This document shows positions 1-5,586 of a DNA stretch of 6,209 nt, one piece after another. The notes below the pieces were generated by a model. It was not told the DNA's origin, searched no databases, and saw only the letters and a program-made list of their open reading frames with translations. The stretch's first letter is position 1. Every line of letters starts with the position of its first letter. This DNA is from Bacillota bacterium (lineage in GTDB: Bacteria; Bacillota; Clostridia; Oscillospirales; Butyricicoccaceae). The stretch spans positions 1 to 6,209 of the forward strand of contig JAUZPW010000091.1 of NCBI GenBank assembly GCA_030705725.1. The letters run 5' to 3'. The translations under genes and the position numbers were made by a program.

Positions 1-17
1 ATAAAAGGAAGTGTGCG

Positions 18-1361
18 ATGATGAAAAAATGCGATATTCTTCTAAAAAACGGCACGCTGCTGACGCCGGAGCTGGAAATAAAGGAAGGAATATCCGTTGC
101 GATTTCCGGCGGGAGAATTGCGGAGGTTCGCGAAGAAAAAGTTCTTGACGGGCAGTACGACGCGAAAGAGACCATTGACGCTTCCGGAAAGCTTATAATG
201 CCCGGGCTTGTGGACAGCCATGTCCACGCCTGTCAATATATGCTCCGCGGAAAGCTTGCGGACGAATACCCAATGGTCTGGACCCGCATTCTTGTGCCCT
301 TTGAAAGCACTCTGAACGAGCAGGACAGTTATCTTTCGGGGCAGCTTACCTACCTGCAGCAGATAAAATCCGGAATAACCACATGCAACGAATCCGGAGG
401 AAACCATATGCATATGGTCGTCAAGGCGGCTGAGGAGTCGGGCATCCGCGCGAACATCGCGCGTTCAACGATGGATCAGGGCGCGTTTATTCCCGATTCC
501 TGGCGGGAGACCGCCGAAGAGGCGATAGAGCGCACCGAGGAGCTTTACAAAAACTGCAATAATCTGGGGAACGGACGAATTAAGATATGGTTCGCCATGC
601 GGCAGGTAATGAGCTGCTCGCCCAAGCTTTTAAGGATGATCGGAGAAAAAGCGTCCGAATACAATACAGGCATACACGCGCACCTGTGCGAGCACAGGGA
701 TGAGGTCAGCTACTGCCTCCAGAATTACAGGAAACGCCCGGTCGAAGTCCTTTACGATTACGGCATTTTGGGAAAAAATTTTCTCGGCGCGCACAATGTG
801 GTGCTAACGGACGCGGACATCGAGCTGCTTGCAAAATGCGACGCGAAGCTCTGCCACTGCCCGAGGGCGAATTTGGGAAACCACGGCGTTCCGAGAACTC
901 CCACGATACTTCACGCCGGACTGTCTATCGGCATAGGCAGCGACGGCGCGTCGGGATGCAATATGGATTTCTTCGAGGAGCTGCGTATTCTCAGGTTCGC
1001 GCTGCAGGCTGTTCTGGGCCTGCCGATATTCGACCCGACAATTATACCTATTAAGGCGCTTCTTAAAATGCTTATAAAGGGCGGAGCCAGAGCCGCGCTC
1101 ATGGAGAAGGAGATAGGGGAAATAAGCGCCGGAATGCGGGCCGACGTTATACTTCTCGACATCGAGCAGCCTCATATCATGCCGAACAGCAACCTGATAA
1201 ACGTTCTTGTCGAAGGCGTGAGGGCGAGCGACGTCACAGATTCCATAATCGACGGCAGGCTTATTATGAGAAACCGCGAGGTCCTTACAATGGACGAGAA
1301 AAAGATTATTGCCGACGGCAAACAGAGAATGAAAGAGATATTCGCGAGAGCCGGAATATAA
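18..1361 (+). CDS. Amidohydrolase of the TrzA/AtzA/SsnA/MTA-SAH deaminase type
   Basis: Predicted cytoplasmic metal-dependent hydrolase (447 aa, normal for the family) that removes an amino or similar group from a heterocycle or amidine-like substrate; the substrate is unknown. The N-terminal beta-sandwich (about 1-60) leads into the TIM barrel at MPGLVDSHVH, whose H68 and H70 are metal ligands. Further ligands and catalytic residues are H222 and E225 in HAHLCEH, H259 in GAHN and D309 in GIGSDG. The C-terminal part (EIGEISAGMRADVILLD, then IIDGRLIMRNR) is the standard return to the sandwich domain. A ribosome site AAAGGAAG (4-11) precedes two consecutive ATGs at 18 and 21, and either could be used. 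No promoter is visible in the 17 bases before it, so it is probably the tail of an operon outside the window. A terminator follows. Family assignment is firm; choosing among atrazine-type hydrolase, guanine deaminase-like, SsnA or MTA/SAH deaminase is not possible here. Confidence 0.9.
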   Translation: MMKKCDILLKNGTLLTPELEIKEGISVAISGGRIAEVREEKVLDGQYDAKETIDASGKLIMPGLVDSHVHACQYMLRGKLADEYPMVWTRILVPFESTLNEQDSYLSGQLTYLQQIKSGITTCNESGGNHMHMVVKAAEESGIRANIARSTMDQGAFIPDSWRETAEEAIERTEELYKNCNNLGNGRIKIWFAMRQVMSCSPKLLRMIGEKASEYNTGIHAHLCEHRDEVSYCLQNYRKRPVEVLYDYGILGKNFLGAHNVVLTDADIELLAKCDAKLCHCPRANLGNHGVPRTPTILHAGLSIGIGSDGASGCNMDFFEELRILRFALQAVLGLPIFDPTIIPIKALLKMLIKGGARAALMEKEIGEISAGMRADVILLDIEQPHIMPNSNLINVLVEGVRASDVTDSIIDGRLIMRNREVLTMDEKKIIADGKQRMKEIFARAGI

Positions 1362-1389
1362 AACGCACAGAAATTTAATACGTTAATTC

Positions 1390-1439
1390 GTCCCATCCTC
1401 GCCCCTCTTTTTTAAGGAGCAAAGGACGGGACTTTTTTT
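1390..1439 (+). terminator. Intrinsic terminator after the amidohydrolase gene
   Basis: The outer stem pairs GTCCCATCC (1390-1398) with GGACGGGAC (1424-1432), with one A/C mismatch. A smaller inner hairpin (1405-1410 with 1414-1419) sits in the loop. Seven T residues follow at 1433-1439. It lies 28 nt after the stop codon, so it closes the first transcription unit and separates it from the isomerase gene. Confidence 0.85.
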
Positions 1440-1455
1440 AGGGTGAATTTAGCAA

Positions 1456-1485
1456 TTGACAACGGCCGGTTTTTATTATATTAAT
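1456..1485 (+). promoter_or_regulatory. Sigma-70/SigA-type promoter of the rpiB-like gene
   Basis: A perfect -35 TTGACA (1456-1461) is followed by an AT-rich -10 region TATATTAAT (1477-1485). TATTAA at 1479-1484 gives a 17-bp spacer, and TATATT at 1477-1482 is a better box with a 15-bp spacer. It sits between the upstream terminator and the gene at 1553, leaving a 5' UTR of roughly 60 nt. The -35 match is strong; the exact -10 is uncertain. Confidence 0.65.
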
Positions 1486-1501
1486 GAGTAAGGGCCGGTT
1501 T
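1464..1501 (+). repeat. Pair of GGCCGGTTT direct repeats around the rpiB -10 region
   Basis: GGCCGGTTT occurs at 1464-1472, in the promoter spacer, and again at 1493-1501, near the expected transcription start. The copies are 29 bp apart start to start, close to three helical turns. Their placement on both sides of the -10 fits a repressor operator. No regulator gene is in the window to pair with it. Confidence 0.5.
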
Positions 1502-1522
1502 CTGCTGTTCACGCAGAAAGGC
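1494..1522 (+). other. Hairpin in the 5' UTR of the rpiB-like gene
   Basis: TTTCTGC (1499-1505) pairs perfectly with GCAGAAA (1513-1519) around a 7-nt loop TGTTCAC. GCC (1494-1496) can extend the stem with GGC (1520-1522) across a two-base bulge. No T-run follows, so it is not a terminator. It ends 13 nt before the ribosome site and could stabilise the mRNA or affect translation. It overlaps the second direct repeat. Confidence 0.5.
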
Positions 1523-1552
1523 ACGACGAATTATTAAAGGACGTGCAGCATC

Positions 1553-1999
1553 ATGAGAATCGCTTTGGCAAGCGACCACGCGGGTTATGAACTTAAAAAG
1601 ACGGTTATTGAGCACTTAAACGAAAAAGGCGCAGAGATCGAGGATTTTGGCTGCTTCTCAAAAGACAGATGCAATTCAATCGACTACGCGCCTTCTGTCT
1701 GCAAAGCAGTTTCCGGCGGAGCCGCCGACATTGGGATACTTATCTGCGGCACCGGCATCGGTATGTCGATCATCGCCAACAAGCACAAGGGAATCAGAGC
1801 GGCGAGGTGCACCGACAGCTACAGCGCAAGGGCGACAAGACAGCATAATAACGCGAACGTCCTGACTCTCGGCGCGAGGGTGACGGGCGTCGGGGTTGCT
1901 CTCGAAATAACGGATACTTTCCTGAGCACCGAATTTCTGGGCGGAGTTTATGCCGAACGGGTGTCAAAAATCGACCGGCTCGACGAAAGTCAAAAATAA
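1553..1999 (+). CDS. rpiB: RpiB/LacA/LacB-family sugar(-phosphate) isomerase
   Basis: Aldose-ketose isomerase of the ribose-5-phosphate isomerase B fold (148 aa, full length for the family), cytoplasmic. Visible motifs are SDHAG (D8, H9), the catalytic-loop CGTGIGMSIIANK with C65 as the expected base and T67, and RQHNNANVL with H98 as the ring-opening His. R109 lies in GARVTG and R136 in AERV. One feature is unusual: the conserved GGRHxxR ending reads GGVYAER here, so the first of two phosphate-contacting arginines is Val132. The enzyme may therefore act on a different or non-phosphorylated sugar, as some RpiB relatives do. The start is ATG at 1553 with AAAGGA (1536-1541), a slightly long 11-nt spacing. 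It is transcribed alone from its own promoter and closed by the hairpin at 2061. No sugar transporter or kinase is adjacent, so the pathway is not shown. Confidence 0.88.
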   Translation: MRIALASDHAGYELKKTVIEHLNEKGAEIEDFGCFSKDRCNSIDYAPSVCKAVSGGAADIGILICGTGIGMSIIANKHKGIRAARCTDSYSARATRQHNNANVLTLGARVTGVGVALEITDTFLSTEFLGGVYAERVSKIDRLDESQK

Positions 2000-2060
2000 A
2001 AAAATTAATTTGATTTACAAATTGACGAAGTATTTTACATTATAAAATAATAAAACAAAA

Positions 2061-2095
2061 AGTTAGCATATACATCAATGTGCTAGCTTTTTTTT
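2061..2095 (+). terminator. Intrinsic terminator after the rpiB-like gene, possibly bidirectional
   Basis: AGTTAGCATAT (2061-2071) pairs with ATGTGCTAGCT (2078-2088) over 11 bp with two G-T wobbles and a 6-nt loop. Eight T residues run from 2088 to 2095. An A-rich tract (2053-2061, broken by one C) precedes the stem, so it could also terminate transcription from the other strand. It lies 61 nt after the rpiB-like stop. Confidence 0.85.
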
Positions 2096-2146
2096 ATAAA
2101 CATCATTAAATATTATAAAATTATTACAACTGTTTGTTAGATTCTA

Positions 2147-2175
2147 TTGACTTTTATAAGCAAAACGCTTATTGT
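2147..2175 (+). promoter_or_regulatory. Candidate promoter of the M20-RidA-M28-transporter operon
   Basis: TTGACT (2147-2152) is separated by 17 bp from TATTGT (2170-2175). An alternative is TTGTTA (2134-2139) with TATAAG (2155-2160) at a 15-bp spacer. Either gives a leader of a few dozen bases before the GTG start at 2215. The region is very AT-rich, so chance matches are likely and the choice is tentative. That a promoter exists here is inferred from the terminator just upstream. Confidence 0.4.
2156..2172. repeat. Inverted repeat ATAAGC-N5-GCTTAT in the operon promoter region
   Basis: Perfect 6-bp arms at 2156-2161 and 2167-2172 surround AAAAC. The repeat falls within the spacer and -10 of the better promoter candidate, a usual place for a repressor operator. 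No U-tract of terminator form follows directly. The function as an operator is inferred from placement only. Confidence 0.4.
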
Positions 2176-2201
2176 AATATTAAAATAATTTTTTTGATTT
2201 A

Positions 2202-2209
2202 TGGAGGAA
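2202..2209 (+). promoter_or_regulatory. Ribosome binding site that fixes a GTG start for the M20 gene
   Basis: TGGAGGAA matches the anti-Shine-Dalgarno sequence strongly, and its GGAGG ends 7 nt before GTG at 2215. The open frame continues upstream to a TTG at 2134, but that start lacks a comparable site and the extra 27 residues come from AT-rich leader sequence, so GTG 2215 is preferred. Confidence 0.85.
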
Positions 2210-2214
2210 CTGCA

Positions 2215-3351
2215 GTGTTTTTTGAGGAGAAAAGCGGTTATACAGTTAAAACGCTGGGGCAGCTTGTGGGAATTCCGTCCGTTTCCGGAAAGGAAAAAGC
2301 TGTCGGTGATTTCATTTACGAATGCATGAAAGAAATTGGCATGGACAGTGTGGAAAAGCAGTTCGCGGCTCCCGACCGTTTTAATGTCGTCGGCAGGCTG
2401 AAAGGAAAGAAACCCGGCAAAACGATTCTGCTGACCGGACATATGGATACGGTCGACGCAGGCGAAGGATGGGACACGGATCCCTTTACCGCGGTCACGA
2501 AAGACGGAAGAATGTACGGCCGCGGCGTTCTCGACATGAAAAGCGGAATCGCGGCGTCACTAAACGCAGCACGTATTGCCGCCATGCACAGGGATGAACT
2601 TCCGGGCGAGCTTATTCTGGCGTTTGTGCCGGACGAGGAAGCCTATTCCATCGGAGTAAACAAACTAATCGACGAGGGCATCAAGGCGGATTTTGGAATC
2701 TCCGCGGAACCCGAATGGGGCGCGCTTATCGGAGCCATGGGGAAGATGCTTATAAAGGCGGAGGCAAAAGGCGTCGCAACGCACGGGCATACTCCCGAGC
2801 TCGGAGTGAACGCGATTGAGGAGATGTCGAGGTTCCTTGCGGTGCTCGACCGCGAGATGCCGGAAATCGTACACCCGAAGATGGGAAACCAGAGGTATGT
2901 TACGCTTAAAATCGAGGGCGGCTTTAAGGAATACTCGATCGTGGTGCCCGAACACTGCGAGGCCCTTATAAATAAGCATACGGCCCCTGAGGAGACCGTG
3001 GAATTCGTTATCTCGAATATGCAGAACGTCGTGAGCAAGCTGGGGCTTAAAGCGAAGTTCTCTTTCAGCGTCTGCGATCCTTACTACCCGGCATTCGACC
3101 TGGGAGAGGATTTCCCGTTCAAAAAAAGCCTCGAGAAGGTTTTCACGGATGTGACCGGCGAAAAATTAAAGTATGAATACGGAACCGGCGTCTCCGACAA
3201 CAACAGGCTTGTGCCCCTGACCGGAATTCCCGTGATCTGCCTTGGCTGCAAGGGCGCGGGACTGCACGGAAAGAACGAATGGGTCGACCTGGAGTCGGTT
3301 CATCAGATGAGCAGCATTTATCAGAGATTCCTGTTTGCAGACAAAAACTAA
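2215..3351 (+). CDS. M20 family metallopeptidase/amidase (ArgE/DapE/CPG2 group)
   Basis: Predicted cytoplasmic two-metal amidohydrolase of 378 aa from the GTG start, the usual length. It should cleave an amide bond in an N-acyl- or peptidyl-amino acid or similar compound. Motifs in order: GHMDTV (H76 metal ligand, D78), RGVLDMKSG (D107 bridging metal), PDEE (E141 catalytic base, E142 metal), SAEPEW (E165 metal) and GLHGKNEW (H351 metal). All five metal ligands and the catalytic Glu are present, so it should be active. The segment from about 178 to 290, including THGHTPELGVNAIE, is the dimerisation lid domain. There is no signal peptide. It is the first gene of the operon, and RidA follows after 13 nt. 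Candidate roles include deacetylase, carbamoyl-amino acid hydrolase or dipeptidase; YgeY-type enzymes are also M20 members. The substrate cannot be told from sequence alone. Confidence 0.92.
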   Translation: MFFEEKSGYTVKTLGQLVGIPSVSGKEKAVGDFIYECMKEIGMDSVEKQFAAPDRFNVVGRLKGKKPGKTILLTGHMDTVDAGEGWDTDPFTAVTKDGRMYGRGVLDMKSGIAASLNAARIAAMHRDELPGELILAFVPDEEAYSIGVNKLIDEGIKADFGISAEPEWGALIGAMGKMLIKAEAKGVATHGHTPELGVNAIEEMSRFLAVLDREMPEIVHPKMGNQRYVTLKIEGGFKEYSIVVPEHCEALINKHTAPEETVEFVISNMQNVVSKLGLKAKFSFSVCDPYYPAFDLGEDFPFKKSLEKVFTDVTGEKLKYEYGTGVSDNNRLVPLTGIPVICLGCKGAGLHGKNEWVDLESVHQMSSIYQRFLFADKN

Positions 3352-3352
3352 C

Positions 3353-3357
3353 AGGAG
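3353..3357 (+). promoter_or_regulatory. Ribosome binding site that fixes the RidA start
   Basis: AGGAG sits 7 nt before ATG 3365 and directly after the M20 stop codon. The frame is open upstream to an ATG at 3335, which lies inside the M20 gene and would add ten residues not expected in a RidA protein, so 3365 is preferred. Confidence 0.85.
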
Positions 3358-3364
3358 ACAGAAA

Positions 3365-3751
3365 ATGAAACTAAACGTAATTAAGACGGACAAAGCACCC
3401 AAACCCGCAGCCTGGTACGAGCAGGGTTACAGAGCAGGCGACTTTATCTACACGGCGGGCGTGACCGGATCCGATCCCGTGACCGGAAAGCTGGTAGCGC
3501 CGGGCGATATTGTCAAGCAGACACGTCAGGCGATCAAAAATATCGAACAGATACTGATAGCGGGAGGCTCGGATCTCGGGCACGTATTCAAAACGCTTTG
3601 CTTTATTTCGGATATAAATAAATTCCAGGAATTCAACGAAACCTACAAGGAATTTTTCCCGGAGAATCCCCCGGCGCGGTCGACGGTGCAGATAGGGAAG
3701 TTTCATGAAGGCGTAATGGTCGAGATAGAAGTTATAGCAGCCGTAAAATAA
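3365..3751 (+). CDS. RidA/YjgF-type enamine/imine deaminase
   Basis: Small cytoplasmic Rid protein (128 aa, standard length) expected to form a trimer with active sites between subunits. RidA proteins hydrolyse reactive enamines/imines such as 2-aminoacrylate made by PLP enzymes, giving a keto acid and ammonia. Seen here: AGDFIYTAGVTGSDPVTG near the N-terminus, QTRQAIKNIEQIL, FNETYKEFFPENPPARSTVQ with R105 (the carboxylate-binding Arg that marks deaminase-active members), and VEIEVIAAVK with E120. The usual SGQ after the first strands reads AGV, so it is not a close copy of enteric RidA and may belong to another Arg-containing Rid subgroup. It lies 13 nt after the M20 gene and 22 nt before the M28 gene. 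This suggests a task in this particular degradation pathway, for example clearing an unstable imine product, rather than only general housekeeping. Confidence 0.93.
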   Translation: MKLNVIKTDKAPKPAAWYEQGYRAGDFIYTAGVTGSDPVTGKLVAPGDIVKQTRQAIKNIEQILIAGGSDLGHVFKTLCFISDINKFQEFNETYKEFFPENPPARSTVQIGKFHEGVMVEIEVIAAVK

Positions 3752-3773
3752 TTTTATATACGAAGGTGAAAAT

Positions 3774-5561
3774 ATGAACGAACTTTACAACATCATCAAG
3801 GAGGAACTCAGCGCTCAGAAAAACTACGACTACTGCCAGTACCTTACCGACCATTTCCCATGCCGTATTTCGGGAATGGGCGACGACAGAAAAGCAGCCG
3901 AATGGCTCGTGTCGAAGTATAAGGAGTTCGGGCTCGAGGCTAAAGTGGTGGACATGGAGATATACAACAGCAATCCGGTTTACTCCTCTTTGACCCTTCT
4001 GCAGCCGAAGACCATTAAGCTCGAAAGCAGGCCCTGCTGCCATATCGCGTCGACTCCGCCCAAAGGCTTAAACGTAGAGCTTATTTATATCGGAGCCGGC
4101 GACTACTGCGATTACGAGGGCAAGGATGTCCGCGGCAAAGCCGTTATGGTTGAGGTTTCATACAGCCCGGCAACCCCGGAAAAAGCCAGAATCGCCGCCG
4201 AAATGGGCGCTGCGGTTATGCTTTGCGCAAACTGGGGCGAGGACGGAAACTTGGAGCAGGATTACATATGCGGCCGCGGGCTTAAAGCGGTCTGGGGCAA
4301 CCCGACACCGGAAACGTGGGACGACATTCCGCAGATCGTCGGCGTAGGCATAACCCACAGCGCGGGACTTATGCTCAAGGAAATGTGCAGCTCCGGCGAA
4401 AAAGTCGTCATCCATGTCGAGGCGGAATCCACCAGGAGCTGGGACATTCTTCCGATGCCGGTAGCCTATATGCGCGGCACCGAAAAGCCCGACGAGTACC
4501 TTCTCGTAAACGGGCATCTCGACGCGTGGGAGCCCGGCGTTACCTGCAACGGCTCCGGCGTGGCGACGATCCTGCACCTTGCCGAGGTCCTGGCGAAGCA
4601 CCGCGATAAGATCAAGCGCAGCCTTTATTTCATTAACTGGAACGGCCACGAAATCGCCGAATCGGCCTGCTCCACCTGGTATATAGACCATAACTGGGAG
4701 GATCTCGAGCAGCATTGCGTGGGCGGAATCAATATAGACACGACCGGAATGAGCTTTGCATGCGAATACGAGTGCTCGTCGTCAAGAGAGCTAATCGACT
4801 TTTCCACAAAGTACATTAAAGACACCACCGGTTACAATACCGAGTGCATGACGCTCAACAAGGTCGGCGATCAGTCGTTCTTCGGAGTCGGCATTACGTC
4901 CATAGTCGGCCGTATGTGCATGTCCGACGAGTACATAGAGAAGACCCACGGCGGCGTTCTCGGCTGGTGGAACCACACCGAAAAAGACGATATGACGAAG
5001 ATCGACGTCAACAACCTTATAAACGATCTTAGGTTTGACGCCGCAGTTATATGCAGCTACGCCAACGATCCGGTTCTCCCGTGCGATTTCAGAATGACTT
5101 TCAAGGACGCCGAGAACAAGATCGTCGACATAATGAAAAAAGCGGACAAGAAAATCGAGATGCAGAGTATCCTTGACAACGTACGCAAGATGCAGGACTA
5201 CGCGGTTAAGTTAAACGGGCTCCGCGATAAATTCAAGGATCTGCCGATTACGGACAGACGCGTCGTGCTCTTAAACAAGCTGCTTCTTAAAGTAACCAGA
5301 ACGGTAACGTGGGCGTTCTACACCCTCTGCGATCGTTTTGAGCAGAATTCATACGCGTATTCACCGGCTGCAAGACCCATTCCGTTCCTTTATCTGTCCG
5401 TCGATCTTGCAAACATGGATCCTAATAGCCTTGAATACAAACTGAATTACACCGAGGCTCTCAGAAGCAGAAACCGCGTAGCGGTCGCGGTCGACGACGT
5501 TATCGAATACTGCGATCTTTATGTTGAGCTTATTGAAAACGAGGCAAAAACAAAAAAATAA
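3774..5561 (+). CDS. M28-like metallopeptidase with PA-type insert and altered metal site
   Basis: Large predicted cytoplasmic hydrolase (595 aa, no signal peptide, about 19 Cys). Residues 1-90 begin the peptidase domain. About 100-200 resembles a protease-associated insert (VRGKAVMVEVSYSP, then AAEMGAAVMLCAN), and about 225-435 is the M28 catalytic core. About 440-595 is a helical C-terminal region like the dimerisation part of glutamate carboxypeptidase II-type proteins. Expected ligands seen: H248 and D250 (NGHLDAW), E293 (NGHEIAES), D322 (NIDTTG) and H401 (WWNHTEKDD). The position of the metal-bridging Asp in PGxxDN is C258 (PGVTCNGSG), and the catalytic Glu of the EE pair is H292. The enzyme is thus either a variant-site hydrolase or catalytically different from known aminopeptidases. 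ATG 3774 has AAGGTGA (3763-3769) before it. The M20, RidA and transporter neighbours suggest it hydrolyses an imported peptide- or amide-like compound. Family is fairly sure; activity is open. Confidence 0.85.
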   Translation: MNELYNIIKEELSAQKNYDYCQYLTDHFPCRISGMGDDRKAAEWLVSKYKEFGLEAKVVDMEIYNSNPVYSSLTLLQPKTIKLESRPCCHIASTPPKGLNVELIYIGAGDYCDYEGKDVRGKAVMVEVSYSPATPEKARIAAEMGAAVMLCANWGEDGNLEQDYICGRGLKAVWGNPTPETWDDIPQIVGVGITHSAGLMLKEMCSSGEKVVIHVEAESTRSWDILPMPVAYMRGTEKPDEYLLVNGHLDAWEPGVTCNGSGVATILHLAEVLAKHRDKIKRSLYFINWNGHEIAESACSTWYIDHNWEDLEQHCVGGINIDTTGMSFACEYECSSSRELIDFSTKYIKDTTGYNTECMTLNKVGDQSFFGVGITSIVGRMCMSDEYIEKTHGGVLGWWNHTEKDDMTKIDVNNLINDLRFDAAVICSYANDPVLPCDFRMTFKDAENKIVDIMKKADKKIEMQSILDNVRKMQDYAVKLNGLRDKFKDLPITDRRVVLLNKLLLKVTRTVTWAFYTLCDRFEQNSYAYSPAARPIPFLYLSVDLANMDPNSLEYKLNYTEALRSRNRVAVAVDDVIEYCDLYVELIENEAKTKK

Positions 5562-5586
5562 ACCATAAATAAAAGGGAGGAAGAAA

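Noticed and set aside
804..1175. Minus-strand open frame of 123 codons inside the amidohydrolase gene
   Set aside because: Shadow of the real gene; no domain or credible independent gene context.
1390..1439. A T-box or other attenuator controlling the rpiB-like gene
   Set aside because: The structure precedes the rpiB promoter and follows the amidohydrolase stop directly, so it is simply the terminator of the upstream gene; no T-box specifier or antiterminator elements are seen.
1494..1522. The rpiB leader hairpin as a terminator or riboswitch
   Set aside because: No T-run follows, and the leader is too short (about 60 nt) with no conserved aptamer features that I recognise.
2134..2214. A 27-residue N-terminal extension of the M20 protein starting at TTG
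   Set aside because: No Shine-Dalgarno match for that start, AT-rich non-coding-like composition, and it would run through the promoter and inverted repeat; GTG 2215 has a strong ribosome site and gives the family length.
4158..4715. Open frame of 185 codons on the minus strand inside the M28-like gene
   Set aside because: It lies wholly antisense to a gene with clear family motifs and has no recognisable domain; it is a by-product of the codon bias of the + strand gene.
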